A stretch of DNA of 64,000 nucleotides, taken from assembly GCF_036711975.1 (NCBI RefSeq), contig NC_091976.1, positions 3,472,001 through 3,536,000 of the forward strand. Reading direction: 5' to 3'. The notes beneath the pieces were generated by a model. That model had not been told where the DNA came from and did no database searches. It saw nothing but the letters and a program-made list of their open reading frames with translations. Numbering within the stretch: the stretch's first letter is position 1; every line of letters begins with the position of its first letter. Shown here in pieces: positions 1-11,539 of this stretch. Source of the stretch: Onthophagus taurus. Its lineage: Eukaryota > Arthropoda > Insecta > Coleoptera > Scarabaeidae. The position numbers and the translations under genes were made by a program.

Positions 1-1
1 G

Positions 2-1354
2 ATTCATTCCCATATTCAGTCTCTAAAAGGTAGGAAATCACACTATAGCTTGCATGATTCCAAACGTTTATATTTACCTGATGATCTTTCGATTAAAAAA
101 TTGCACAATATGTACACTGATATAAATCCAGAAAATCCCGTGTCATACGAATGTTACAGAAATATTTTTAATACCCAATATAATATTTCATTTGGGTATC
201 CAAGAACAGACACCTGCTCGAACTGCGACGAATTCCAGGCTAAGGTGTCATGCCTTCAAAAAGAAAATTGTACACCAGAAGACTGCATCGCAAAAGAAAA
301 GGATATAGGGAATTTAACCGTACTTAACGAGTTACATTTGAGAAAAGCTAAAATGTTTTATAAGAGGAAAAGATTAGCAAACAAGAAAGCAAGAAAATCT
401 GCCTCTTACGAATTCATCTGCATGGATTTTATGAAGAATCTGCCGGTGCCTAATATTCCAACAAATGACGTATATTATAAACGTCAGTTGTCATTTTATA
501 TGTTCAATATCCATGTTCTTTCTACCGCCGAATCTTACTTTTTCACATATGATCAGACCATTGCAAAAAAGGGAGCAGATGATGTGGTCTGTATGCTTTA
601 CCACTTTTGCAAAAACATTTTGCCACCTGAAGTAAGACACCTTGATATATTTTGCGACAGTTGTGCCGGGCAAAATAAAAATTATACGCTATTCAGATCT
701 CTTCATCACCTTGTTCATGGCCTAGATCGTTTCGATACAGTTCAAGTTACGTTTCCAATTAGGGGACATAGTTACATGGAGTGTGACAAAAATATGGGCC
801 TTATCAACACAAAAGTTAGAATTGAGCAGCCTTCACAGTGGAATGAACATGATCACGCTCAAAACCTTCCCCATTTACAGTAATCGAATGCGATAGGAGC
901 CTCTTTAAACATTGGAGTAAATACTTTTTGACCACGTCCTACAAAAAAAAGCTTCTTTTCAGACCAGACCCATTATTGAGATTCTCTTTGAAAAACAACA
1001 TCCACGGACAGTACAGCTACGGGAATCTTATTCTGGGAGCTGGGAATCTCACATTATACTGGACAAGAAGAAGAAGAAGACGAGTGTTGGACAGAACAAA
1101 AACCGAGAAGCAAAGGAACCAGAACTACTTTATGAGGGCCCAATTCCGATTCCAAAAAAAAAATTCGATAACATAATGTTTTTAAGTCGCTTCTGCGGAC
1201 CCGAAGCTAAACTGTTCTACCAAAATCTCAAAATCGTTGACCAAGATAACTATGAAGATGACGAGGATGTATTTCTAGAGGTAAGTTATTTTATAATAAC
1301 CTTGAATCATTGTGTTGTACTGTTGTTTTATTATTGTTGCAGGACGCTAATTAG
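2..1354 (+). pseudogene. DUF7869-type transposase-like gene, 3' part, frameshifted
   Basis: The coding frame is already open at the left edge, so the 5' end is outside the window. The first 280 codons carry a cysteine motif (DTCSNCDE), an aspartate segment (CMDFMKNLP), the hallmark CDSCAGQNKN, and GHSYMECDKN. I recognise these as the DUF7869 family, which is abundant in insect genomes and looks like a transposase-type nuclease fold; the D/D/E reading is my inference. The frame breaks near 860-885 and again near 1100-1150, and the recognisable C-terminus continues in the other two frames (YEGPIPIPKKKFD, then LFYQNL). A clean GT-AG intron (1281-1342, phase 0) precedes a four-codon last exon ending TAG at 1352-1354. 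It is probably a decayed repeat-derived gene rather than a single-copy host gene. Confidence 0.6.
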
Positions 1355-1776
1355 ATATCAAGATCTCCATATCAAAAAACAAGACGCTATGCTGATTAAA
1401 ATGTACTATATGTAATCTCTATGTTAACTTTAGTTCTTTCGTTAAAAATATAATTAAAAAAAAACACATATTTTTTGCTTTGGGTCATATTAGTAATACA
1501 CTTCACATAAAAATGATTGCTAAAAATTGTAAACATTGAATTTTCTTCAAATTTGAAATTTCAAAAAAAAATGATACTAAGGGTATTTATTAAGACTAAT
1601 CTGTTATACTTTCTTATTCAAACTAATTAATAGCTTTATCTATATTTAAAAAGTTATAGAGTTTTGAACTTTAAACTTCGATTATCTCGCAACTTGACTT
1701 TTGTGACTTAGTATGTTTTTCCCCTGTACCCTTCAATTTCAACCAGCCGTATAAGGTCATATGTAAAAGCAGGGAT
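1355..1776. other. AT-rich spacer, no gene seen
   Basis: Low-complexity AT-rich sequence with A-runs. No open frame or repeat that I can name. Confidence 0.5.
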
Positions 1777-2605
1777 GATTGGGCGACGGGAAGGCCTCAA
1801 CTAAAAAGAGGAGTCCTAGCCTGGTACACCGATGCTTCAAAGACAGGTAATAGATCCGGAGTAGGTATGGGCATCAGTGAACCAAATAGCCACATTAAAC
1901 TGCCCCTCAGCTCGGACATAACAATTTTCCAACCAGAAGTTCTTGCTATAAACTTCTGCACCGCTTTGAACCTACAGAATTGACAGAAAGATGCATCCAT
2001 AAACATTTTCACATACAGTCGGGCCGCCTTAAAAGCAATGCAGGCCTACACGTGTGACTCCGCACTGATCAGAGAGTGTACCAGCAACCTGAGAGAACTC
2101 GTTAGGGGCAATGATGTTACCCTATGGGAGGTTCCAGCTCACCGCAATATTGAAGGCAATGAGAAGGCGGACAAGCTGGCCAGAGAAGCAGCGAACACGC
2201 CCTTCATTGGACCCCAACCTGGTTGTGGACTACAAAAAAGCCACTCAAAACAAATAATCAATAATTGGGAGGTAGGTATCAAAGGTAGCCTTACGCTGGA
2301 AAGAACTTCCAGGCATGCAAAAAGTATGATAACTCCGTCGCAAAACAAAACCAAAGAGGTTTTATGCCTCAGCAAAGGGGATCTAAGGACGCTCCCAGGC
2401 TACCTGACCGACCATACGCCCCTAAAATACCACCTCTTCCACATTGGACAAGCTGAGGATCAAACTTGTCGACTTTGCAACGACGAGTCAGAAACAGCTC
2501 AGGGCAATACTAAGGTTCATCAAGTTACAATAGATCTTATAGGTCGCGGTAACAAGAGCCCGGCAGTTCCTCTCAGCCCGGCAGCAATAATAATAATAAT
2601 GTTAA
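1777..2605 (+). pseudogene. I-type non-LTR retrotransposon tail (RNase H domain)
   Basis: The RNase H domain of a LINE ORF2 is readable from WYTDASKTG (about 1825) through EVLAINF to VPAHRNIEGNEKADKLAREA (about 2130-2190), followed by the C-terminal cysteine cluster CRLCNDESET (about 2470). An in-frame TGA at 1981-1983 breaks the domain, and the active-site TDS motif has become TYS, so the enzyme is dead. The copy is 5' truncated and ends in an ATA/TAA triplet run near 2585-2605, as in I-clade elements. The clade assignment rests on the RNase H domain plus the triplet tail and could instead be a related RNase H-bearing LINE. Confidence 0.7.
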
Positions 2606-3123
2606 TTTAAAGTGAACTTTCTGTTGGGTAATTTTCAAAAGAAGAGAACTTCATCACGAAATCGCGGAAGAAAATGCTCAACAAAAACAATAATAGTTAT
2701 ATTGAAACATTGTATAAAATATTGAACATTGGAGTGAATAATAATTATATGATCTTGACTTGCAATGTATACATATTCAACAATACTTAATGTACAAACC
2801 ATGAAACTGGCTTAATTTCTCCAAAAGTACTTATCGGATCAACATGACATTTGAAATGTGAATTTGACTAAACAAAATCTCTTGTTTACAAAATTTTCCA
2901 CTGTTTAGCTGTCAAACATTTCAAGATGCGGAGCCAACTTGATTTTCTAAAATAGTAAAAATTAACATTATTCGAAAGATTATTTTACTCTGCATTCGAG
3001 AGTGTAACTACTTTTATTACATTTTTTGTTGTTATTTACTTTATTATTTACACGTTTCTATTATTTTATTCAAACTTAAACGTTTCTTTAATGTACACTA
3101 CTCTCCAAAATTATCGCACCACC
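2606..3123. other. Intergenic AT-rich stretch
   Basis: No convincing coding potential or repeat structure seen between the LINE tail and the Tc1 terminal repeat. Confidence 0.5.
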
Positions 3124-3432
3124 TAAATTATGCATTAAGTTTAAAGGTATTTTTTTTTTGAATCAACTGATGGATTTTGATGATTCTTTCTTCACGGTAT
3201 AGGTTTATTTTTAAGGAAGAAATGTGTTGATGGTTTCTGACAATTGTCAACGTTTTACCCATATACGGGGTGTAAAAAGAAATTTATATTTTTTCTTCTA
3301 ATTTTGCAACACCCTGTGGAATTTATCAGAAAGAACATACATTCCATTTACATTACGTTAGAATGGCAACGCTTCTCTGCATTTTCGTTCAAGAATCATC
3401 TCGATATCTCTTTTATCAAGGAAGATACACAT
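3124..3432 (+). repeat. Left terminal inverted repeat of Tc1 element A
   Basis: Matches the reverse complement of 4693-4958 over most of its length. The inner edge is the motif ATCAAGGAAGATACACA, which is mirrored at 4693. Confidence 0.75.
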
Positions 3433-3489
3433 TTTTTAAGTTTGACTTAATTTTGTTGAAATATAGTCCTTACTAATGAAACAAACAGT

Positions 3490-4599
3490 TTGACAGAAAT
3501 ACTTGTCAATTTTATTTACGCATTTAGCAAGTTGCTGCTTTGGGTTATTAAGTGTTTATTTGACACGGACCGTATTTCAAGACATTTAAACCGCGATGAG
3601 TGTGTTGAGGCAGTTACTTTAGCCAATGAAGGAATAAGTTATCGTGAAATAGGCTTGAGATTAGGAGTTTCTCATATAACAATATCACGTGCCGTTCAAC
3701 GATTTCAAGAGACAAATGATCATACAAGACGACCTGGACAAGGAAGAAGGAGAGTCACAACACTAAGCCAAGATCGTTTTATTAGTCTTCGTGCATTAAG
3801 GGAACGTTTTGTTACAATGAGAAACTTACAGATACAAGTAGCAGATGTTCATAATATTCGAATTAGTACTAACACTGCACAAAGGCGTCTCGCTGAAGGT
3901 GATTTGCATGCAAGGAATCCTGCCAGAGCACCAAATTTAAACACAAATCATCGTAGAAGGAGATTGCAACTTGCTAGAGAACATCTTGACTGGAATGCTG
4001 ATGACTGGGAACAAGTACTGTTCACAGATGAATCAAGGTTTTGTTTATACAGCTCAGATAGACGTTTAAGAGTAATTCGACGGCCCAATGAACGCTATGC
4101 ACAGTGCAACATACGACCGACAACATTATTTAATGGAGGATCTGTAATGGTTTGGGGTGGAATTTCGCTTACAGCACGAACAGACCTTGTTTCTTTGCGA
4201 AGAGGTTCATTAACAGGTGAAAGGTATATTACAGACATTTTATCGGAACACGTGGTACCCTTTGCTCCTTACATAGGAAATAATTTTTTATTAATGCATG
4301 ATAATGCAAGACCTCATGTTGCCTATACGGTCCGTGACTATTTGGATGAAGTTGGTATACAAACCATGGACTGGCCACCCTGTAGCCCTGATCTCAATCC
4401 AATAGAGAATTTATGGGATAATATTGATCGTCAGTTGAGGGGCCGACATCCACCACCTATCGTTTTGGACGACGTTGACAGGATGGTAAGAGAGGTTTGG
4501 GATGCAATTGATCAAGATCAAATTCGACGCTTGATTTTAAGTATGCCTCGTCGCTGTGAAAAAGTGATACGTAAGAGAGGCGGAAATACACGTTATTAG
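3490..4599 (+). CDS. Tc1-type transposase, intact DD34E
   Basis: A 369-codon uninterrupted transposase that would cut and paste its own element. An N-terminal paired helix-turn-helix region (about residues 33-130, including LRLGVSHITISRAVQRF) is followed by a linker with the PGQGRRR basic motif. The catalytic core has FTDES (D180), GGSVMVWGGIS, MHDNARPH (D271) and NPIENLWD (E306). The spacing between the second D and the E is 34 residues, the Tc1 signature. The C-terminus ends normally in GGNTRY. The first 30 residues are hydrophobic and not typical, so translation may really begin at a downstream site. All three catalytic residues are present, so the protein could be functional. Confidence 0.9.
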   Translation: MTEILVNFIYAFSKLLLWVIKCLFDTDRISRHLNRDECVEAVTLANEGISYREIGLRLGVSHITISRAVQRFQETNDHTRRPGQGRRRVTTLSQDRFISLRALRERFVTMRNLQIQVADVHNIRISTNTAQRRLAEGDLHARNPARAPNLNTNHRRRRLQLAREHLDWNADDWEQVLFTDESRFCLYSSDRRLRVIRRPNERYAQCNIRPTTLFNGGSVMVWGGISLTARTDLVSLRRGSLTGERYITDILSEHVVPFAPYIGNNFLLMHDNARPHVAYTVRDYLDEVGIQTMDWPPCSPDLNPIENLWDNIDRQLRGRHPPPIVLDDVDRMVREVWDAIDQDQIRRLILSMPRRCEKVIRKRGGNTRY

Positions 4600-4692
4600 G
4601 TGATTTTGAGAGAATTGATTAAGGATTATGTAGTGTTTTTTAGTTTTCACCTATTTGTTTAAAATGTTAATAAAAATTCGTTACATTTAAAC

Positions 4693-4958
4693 TTGTGTAT
4701 CTTCCTTGATAAAAGAGATATCGAGATTCTTGAACTGGAATGTAGCGGTTCTTTCTGATAAATTCCACAGGGTGTTGCTAAATTAGAAGAAAAAACATAA
4801 ATTTCTTTTTACACCCCGTATATGGGTAAAACGTTGACAATTGTCAGAAACCATCAACACATTTCTTCCTTAAAAATCAACCTATATCGTGAAGAAAGAA
4901 TCATCAAAATCCATCCGTTGATTCAAAAAAAAATACCTTTAAACTTAATGCATAATTT
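4693..4958 (-). repeat. Right terminal inverted repeat of Tc1 element A
   Basis: Reverse-complement partner of 3124-3432, with small indels between the arms. Confidence 0.75.
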
Positions 4959-5396
4959 ATGTCAATTAAGCTATTATCCTAATCAAACTGTTTTGAGCAA
5001 GTAATCAATTTGAGTCCAGTAAGTGAGCTATAACTACGGTGACCATTCGTCCTTTATTTAAGAGGACAGTCCTGTATTTCACACTCCTGTCCTCTAACTT
5101 TATTTATTGTCTAAAATAAGCGTTTTGTCCTTTATTTTGAAAAGTTAAAAGAAATTATGCACACCATCTAGACGGCGGTAGCGGTACTGTGTAGTGTGTC
5201 GCCAACCGAGTATATTTTTACAGTACTCTTCTTTTCTCGGGACTGTACTAATGTGACTTGGTGACTTTGCATCATATACTACTCTTTTAAACACCGTTAA
5301 TTAATCACACAGGGACTGCATGTGAGTTTTTAATCTATTATTTCTAATTTTTCGTGTTTAAGTATTATTTAATTTAGATTTTGTAGCCCATTTATC

Positions 5397-7268
5397 ATGG
5401 CACCCAAAAGAAAATGCGTCTTTAATCAATCATTACAAGAAGAATTTCCATTTATTAAAAAAGGAATAACGGAGAGTGACGTCAAATGCAGCAAATGTTT
5501 AGCCAATTTTAATATTGCGAATAGTGGTAAATCAGCAATTACCCAACATATTCAGACAGCAAAACACAAGGAAGCGGATATCCGGGCTTCAACAAACACA
5601 TCGTTGAATTCATTTTTCGTTAATAAAAATGTCGATGACAAGCTAAAGGCTTTAGCACTAAAAGAAGGATCTTGGTGTTATCACTCAATACAACATAACC
5701 ATTCTTTTCGGTCAAATGACTGCTCTTCTAAATTAATTAAAAAATGTTTTGAGGAAAAATATTCTTGTGCAAGGACGAAAACGGAAGCAATCATTTGTAG
5801 TGTTTTTGCACCTTATTCTTTTGAATTAATTCAATATGACTTAAACAAAACCAATTTTATAACTATTTATTCTGATTGTTCAAATCATGGTAATACTAAA
5901 TTGTGCACAATCTTGGTCAGATATTTTTTACCCAATTGCGGTATCAGAGTAAAAGTTTTGAGTATCAATAATCTTTCTGGAGAAACTTCAGATATATTAA
6001 CAAATTGCATCACAAATTACTGTCCAAATTTGAAATTACTGATAAATTAATAGCTTTGTGTGCTGATAATACCAACAGCAATTTTGATGGTTCTAAGAGA
6101 AAAGGAAAGAATAATGTTTTATTTAAAATGCAACAAACAAGTAAAAATAAATTGATAGGAGTTAATTGTGCTGCTCACATATTAAACAATTGCATAAGCA
6201 CTGCTGTAGATTGTCTTCCGATAGATATTGAAGTGATATTAGTAAAAATTTATTCACATTTCTTTATTATTACACAATACGAGTAGAAGAATTCAAAGAA
6301 TTTTGTGATGACGCAGAGGTTCAATATAAAAAGCTTCTTGGTTACAGCAAAACACGCTGGCTAACTCTTTTGCCAGCTTTAGATAGAATTTTACAACTAT
6401 TTAAGCCATTAAAATCATACTTTTTGAATCTGGAAAAATGTCCCACAATTTTGAAAAACTTTTTCAATGAAACTTTAGCAGAGGAATGGTTGTTATTTGT
6501 TCATAACCAAGCTTCAATATTTCACCAATATATATTGAAAATTGAATCACAAGAAATCTCAATGTGCGAAACATCCATACTTCTAAAGGAATTCAAGCTA
6601 AAGTTGAATGAAAGAAAAAATGAGCGGTTTCTTCCTATTGTTATTCGAAAAGTGATTTTAGCGTTAAAAAAATCTGAAAATGAACAAGCAAAAAAATTCA
6701 ATGATGATGTCTACACGTTTTATCAAACATGCATAGACTATCTAAATAATTGGGACAAGTGTTTTACTGAAATAGAGGTGTTTGAATGGGTCACTTTACT
6801 CTAAATTCCTACGTGGGCAAAGGTAGAGGAAAGCTATATTTTTATTTCCAATAATAATTGGTCCATAAACATAATCGATGCTGAGTTATTTGATGAAGTT
6901 TCGTGTGTAAAAAAATACGTCACAAACGACAAGATCGACGAAAGCGAAAGAATAACAAGCCTTGCCATCAAAGATGGGTTGAGATTTTTGAACATTTTAC
7001 AGCTAAAGAAATTGCTTTTAAAAATATTTGTAAAATCGTAGAATTTTCTTTATGTCTTCCTGGATCTAATGCCCCCGTCGAACGAATATTTTCCTTGGTG
7101 AATAATATGTGGACAAATGAAAAAACTCAGTTAAAAGTAAGCACATTAGAAGCTTGTATTTCTGTCAAATATAACTTTCAGATGAACTGTATAGAGTTTT
7201 ACGACTTTTTAAAGCGTGAACCGGCGCTATTAAAGATAATTAACTCTACAGAAAAATATCAAAATTAA
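5397..7268 (+). pseudogene. hAT transposase, broken into four frames
   Basis: The N-terminus carries a BED-like zinc finger (CSKC ... HIQTAKHKE, about residues 31-58). The middle shows CADNTNSNFDG and CAAHILNNC, the catalytic-domain landmarks of the hAT RNase H fold. The C-terminus has the hATC dimerisation block (SNAPVERIFSLVNNMW). The frame changes near 6030, 6290-6370 and 6800-6900, so no full-length protein can be made. The arrangement and the flanking 8-bp duplication confirm the family. Confidence 0.85.
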
Positions 7269-7384
7269 TGTTATTTAAATTTTTACAATAGTTTAATGTA
7301 AAAATTTTAATGTACGCATTGTTATATACATGCTACTATTTTTGTAATAAATATAATAAATGTGATAAACATGGTTATAAAGTA

Positions 7385-7960
7385 TTTTTTGTAATTCGCT
7401 ACGGTAATGCAAGCTATAACAGTACTCAAACGGGTGCTGTAATGAGACTCCTTACAGCATCCGATGCTGTAATGAGATTTTAGTAACATTTTATGGAACC
7501 AGTTCAAGTTAGTCACATTGGGTCATTAATTTTTCTAGTTGTCAATGTGACAATGTTTGTCTATGGATATTTAAACACGTTCTTAGCATCGAATACAAGG
7601 TCCACAATGATGAGGACATTGAACTCTGAGCAATTTCTATTATTTTGGGAGGTATATATGAAACATTTTTGTCAGGTGAATACATTTTGTGTTTTGACAG
7701 TTTCTAATTGTCAATTCAAATTTCTATTTTCAAGTGTTACCAACTGCTACATACCTATTTCCCTACATTGTCAAAATTTATTTTATGTTTGAGAAAAAAA
7801 AAGGATAAAAACGCGAATTACAAAAAATAGCATAAAAAACACGTTTCATAAGACTTAAAGCACTCATTCATTAAAAAACTCGTGGCTTCGCCACTCGTTT
7901 TTCAACTTGAATTCGTGCATTTCAAACGTGTCTTACGAAACTTGTTTTTTAATATACTAT
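7385..7960. repeat. Dispersed repeat, copy A (inserted in hAT)
   Basis: About 576 bp nearly identical to 13727-14286. It begins TTTTTGTAATTCGC and ends AATATACTAT. Internal landmarks are short inverted repeats around GCTGTAATGAG, an inner CGCGAATTACAAAAA (inverted copy of the start), and a foldback tail with the palindrome ACTCGTGGCTTCGCCACTCG. It has no coding capacity. It looks like a non-autonomous DNA element of a family I cannot name. Confidence 0.75.
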
Positions 7961-8019
7961 TTTATTTTCTTCGATGTCCTTTATTTTTCTAAAAAAAATA
8001 TGGTCACCGTAGCTATAAC

Positions 8020-9107
8020 ATCACAACACCGGTAAATATTATAAGCAATACTTACCAGACTGTTTCAATATAAATTGAATATAAACAAACTGTAGCAAAT
8101 TTTGAGGTTAAATAAGAATTTTTCGATAGCTAAGGTTATAAAACCAATTTTTTTTAATAAAACGACGTGTACCTTAAGGCGCTGTTAGATTGACTGTCTC
8201 TCCTCCGAAAATTTCACCCCTTATATACGATTTTCTTGAAACAAATGAAAATCGGTTCTTTCTGATTGGTTGCATTTTGTGGTGGCTCATCCATCTTTTA
8301 ATATTCCTATTGTTTTGAGGTTATAAAATCACTTCTATTAAATTCTACCTTATTCTTTTGAATTTCCTCAAATAAAGATTTATTATTCTTCTCTTTCAGA
8401 ATTGACCAAATGATTTGACGAAAATTTCACCCTATGTTATGAATTTTGATGTGAAAACTTTGTAACTATGAAAGGGATTTTCATTAACAAATAAGTATTA
8501 TCAAGTTCCAAATTATCGTTAATCTAACTAATGAGTACCTTAATTATAGTATTTAAGTGGTTTAAAGTCTTTTAATAAAGAATTTAAAAAATTAAATAAT
8601 AATTATGTCAAATTTAAAAGTTTGAAGAATTTCAATTCTAAAACTTATTTAACTCTCAATCTCTATTTAAATGTGATAACGAACTATAAACTTACAACTA
8701 ATTACAATAACTAATGTAATCCTCGATTGGATTCTTGACAATTTATACAATTTTTTACCCTGATATACAATAATTATACAAAATATCTTCCAATTACTGT
8801 TTACCTGTATCAATTAATGTTGTAAAGATTGTAAAATCACAATACGTTTCTATACAGGATGTTTCATTAAAAAACTCTTAAGTTTTATATGACATGAATT
8901 CATTTCTATCACATTTCTATACAGCGTTAGTATAGTACTTTTTTTTATTGCAATACGATTTAAAAACAAACTATAATTTTTATAGGAAACATTCTTTCTC
9001 ATTTCCAAATAGTTGATTATTTTTTCATACAATAATTTAAATGCATCGGTTCTATTCAAGTCTACATTATTCATGAGTGCTAATGATTATATACACCTAG
9101 CTTTATA
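8020..9107. other. Intergenic stretch, no gene
   Basis: AT-rich. The sequence TATACAGGATGTTTCAT near 8855 resembles the tip of the foldback family seen at 11540, so a decayed MITE end may lie there. Nothing else is supportable. Confidence 0.4.
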
Positions 9108-9335
9108 CTGTGAGCATCAAAAAAAAGTAAACAGCCGTTATTTTTCTATTAAGAGGTTAATAAAAATGCAGTTCATAACGAAAATCAAAAAGTTTTATTG
9201 CAGTCTTCACAACTCATATATACTACATATATTTAAATCAATAAAACCATGAAAAAAAAAAACAAATCATTACCCGTAATAATTCAGTTAATTGTTAAGG
9301 TCTACCGAATTTACGCGTCAAAAGTAAGTAAACAG
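9108..9335 (+). repeat. Left IR/DR arm (outer and inner transposase sites)
   Basis: Outer site 9108-9135 and inner site 9313-9335 share a TCAAAA...AAGTAAACAG core in the same orientation. Confidence 0.75.
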
Positions 9336-9409
9336 AATACGTAAATAATAGATATTAAGTACAAAAATAAATATAACATCAACTTTTAATACTTGGTTTG
9401 AGCTCCTTT

Positions 9410-10261
9410 GGCCTTCAGCACCTCCCTTAATCTCTCATCTTCCTGTCAAGGTGATCCCATAGATGCTCTATAGGATTAAGGTGTAGAGACTGCGGTGGAT
9501 GATCTAATGTTTTAGGAACTCAGTATAGCAGCCATTCCTTCACAATTTTGGAAGTGTGTTTTGGGTCGTTATCCTGTTGAAAGATCCAGTTCTCTGATAA
9601 GCCCAATTTATTAACACTCGGGGTAACATTGTTCTTTAAAATGGTTAAATAGTCTATTTTGTTCATTGTTGATTCTATAAATACTAGATTACCGACCCCT
9701 GACGCCGCCATATAGCCCCAGACCATAACCGAGCCTCCACCGTGTTTGATGGTATTGGTAACAAATTTCTCTTTGAAGGCCTCATTTTTTGGCCGCCATA
9801 TCTTTGGTGGTTTTCTCTTTCCAAAAATTTCAAATTTACTCTCGTTACTGAAAAATATATTTTTCCAAAAATCTGGAGTTTCGATTTGATACTTTTTTGC
9901 GAAATCAAAACGTTTCTGTTCATTTATTTTAGATATATAAGGCTTTTTACGGGCTGTTCTTCCATGTAGGCTACTTCTGGATGTGCTTGCTATCTGCGAT
10001 ATGTCGTTTGCTATTTTAACCGCACTTGTACATGGATTATTCTTCACTTCTCTGACCACAGCTCTCGCCTGTGCTTCTATAAGGTGCCTTGGTCGTCCAA
10101 CGCGTTGTAAATCCGCTACAGTATCTTGTGTATTTATCCAAAAAAAATTTTATTGTGCAATGATTTCTTCCCACTATTTTTGCTATTTCGCGTAAGGATT
10201 TACCATTTTTATTTAAGTTTAATATAATTTTACGCGTTTCAATACTTGTTTGTTTTCCCAT
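9410..10261 (-). pseudogene. Tc1-like transposase remnant
   Basis: The protein starts at 10261 with a helix-turn-helix (SLREIAKIVGRNHCTI). It shifts frame near 10140, where the second frame shows the VGRPR linker, then runs through GGGSVMVWG, FQQDNDPKHTSK and, after a stop near 9520, LNPIEHLWDHLD. The first catalytic motif reads FSNES instead of FSDES, so the first catalytic aspartate is asparagine. Frameshift, stop and catalytic loss all mark it as inactive. The closest type is the Bari/Tc1 group. Confidence 0.85.
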
Positions 10262-10420
10262 GATAATTTTTGGTATTTACAATTAACTTCGACGTTCAAC
10301 CACTTGCTGTTTCTTCTAAAATGTTCTAAAGTTGTTATGATAGGAGTATATAAGTACTTATGGTGTGAAAAGTGTGGTGCTTACCCTAAATATAAAATGA
10401 AATTACAACAACCGGATCGG

Positions 10421-10642
10421 CTGTTTACTTTCTTTTGACGCGTAAAAATCGGAGTATTTTACTCTAAAGGGGATTTACCATATTTGTGGGGGTTTTTGCT
10501 TAACTATTTTCTACGGAGGGATAGCTCACAAAAATAGTCGTAAATTCTGGTATCTAAATTTTTATTGTAAGTTAACAGAATCGTAATAAAAATGGTTTTT
10601 AGAAGTAAACAACTAGTGTTTACTTTCTTTTGACGCTCACAG
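10421..10642 (-). repeat. Right IR/DR arm (inner and outer transposase sites)
   Basis: Inner site 10421-10443 and outer site 10616-10642 share GTTTACTTTCTTTTGACGC, in inverted orientation to the left arm. Confidence 0.75.
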
Positions 10643-11539
10643 TATGTAGTAAAGACTAAGAATAAGTCTACAAACAAGAATCAAGTTATTAGTTATTAAC
10701 TTATTAAACCTAACACTTCCTAATTTAAAGTTTTAAAAAAATAAAAAAAAATAAAAAAATACTCGCACATTTTTCTCAATAAATTAATTTGCTATTTAAA
10801 ATTGTATTGTATTGTTTAAAATTTGTTTAATATTTAATATAATTAACCTTCCAGTTGACAGGCTGGGTCTGTGAGATCTGCCAAAATCATTTTTTATTGT
10901 ACCTTTTCAAACATTTTTTTAATTGATTTATCTTCTGGGACCTTTTTATATTTAATGCTTATATTCATGCTTTTCTCTTTTGTTTTTAATTTTATGTTTT
11001 GTCATTTAGTTATGAGAAGAGCTTTGGGCCTATTAGAACCAACCCATATGTTCGTGTCGCTTTTTTTCATCTAACTTTTTATCAAAAATTTTATAGGTAA
11101 TTATGGTGAGTTCAATTATATACAAAACGTTCCTGGGGCATCCCCTGTGTTGTAACTAGAGTGTTTCTTGTATTCAGGAGACGTCCTGAATACAAGAAGT
11201 GTTTGTTTCGGTTGCTTTTGAATAAGAAAGTAAATTTCTACGTTTGCTATCAGGGAATCCCTTTCCTTGGTTTGTCTACTGTACAGATGTTCCATTTTAG
11301 GGTAATCCCTGTTCTTTAATATTATTTCGGAATACTATATAAATGAAGGCAAACCGCATTATGCTTAATATGTTGTAAGTTACTTGCACGTAACGTTTTC
11401 TACATGCGAATTTATTATTTTTATTTTGTGAAATGGTTAGTTATGAACAGAAAATCGCATACTTGTCACGAGTTCTGACAGCTGCAATTCCACCCTTAAG
11501 ATGTTTGACCATCTACATTTTGTGCATAGACTGTATATA
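10643..11539. other. Intergenic stretch with one perfect hairpin
   Basis: AT-rich with no supported gene. It contains the 15-bp-arm palindrome at 11165-11198. Confidence 0.4.
11165..11198. repeat. Perfect 15-bp inverted repeat with 4-nt loop
   Basis: Arms TTCTTGTATTCAGGA and TCCTGAATACAAGAA are separated by GACG. No T-run follows and no gene is adjacent; function unknown. Confidence 0.8.

Larger units (their letters stand above)
3124..4958 (+). mobile_element. Tc1-family DNA transposon with long terminal inverted repeats
   Basis: Long inverted repeats (about 3124-3432 and 4693-4958) flank one complete transposase gene. Shared landmarks on both arms include TTAAACTTAATGCATAA, the CGGGGTGT block and a conserved GACAATTGTC palindrome. 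The arms differ at scattered positions, and the right arm is about 40 bp shorter. Sequence outside the arms (for example CCAAAATTATCGCACCACC just left of 3124) may be the true outer tip, but I could not match it on the right, so the exact ends and the expected TA duplication are unsettled. The intact ORF and well-matched arms suggest recent activity. Confidence 0.8.
5035..8011 (+). mobile_element. hAT transposon with 8-bp target duplication
   Basis: Perfect terminal inverted repeat TACGGTGACCAT at 5035 and its complement ending at 8011. Both are flanked by the same 8 bp, GCTATAAC (5027-5034 and 8012-8019), the target-site length diagnostic of hAT. The subterminal GTCCTTTATTT motif is also present at both ends. 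It encloses a broken hAT transposase and, near its right end, a later insertion (repeat copy A, 7385-7960). Confidence 0.9.
9108..10642 (-). mobile_element. Tc1-family transposon with IR/DR ends (dead)
   Basis: Outer inverted repeats CTGTGAGCATCAAAA (9108) and TTTTGACGCTCACAG (ending 10642) are flanked by TA (9106-9107, 10643-10644). A second, internal pair of the same site lies about 200 bp inward on each side (9313-9335 and 10421-10443). This gives the two-sites-per-end IR/DR arrangement known from Sleeping Beauty and Tc3-like elements. The minus-strand transposase inside is frameshifted. Confidence 0.85.

Noticed and set aside
3490-3580. Hydrophobic first 30 residues of the Tc1 transposase as a signal peptide
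   Set aside because: A nuclear transposase does not need one. An upstream in-frame ATG extending the true start is the simpler explanation.
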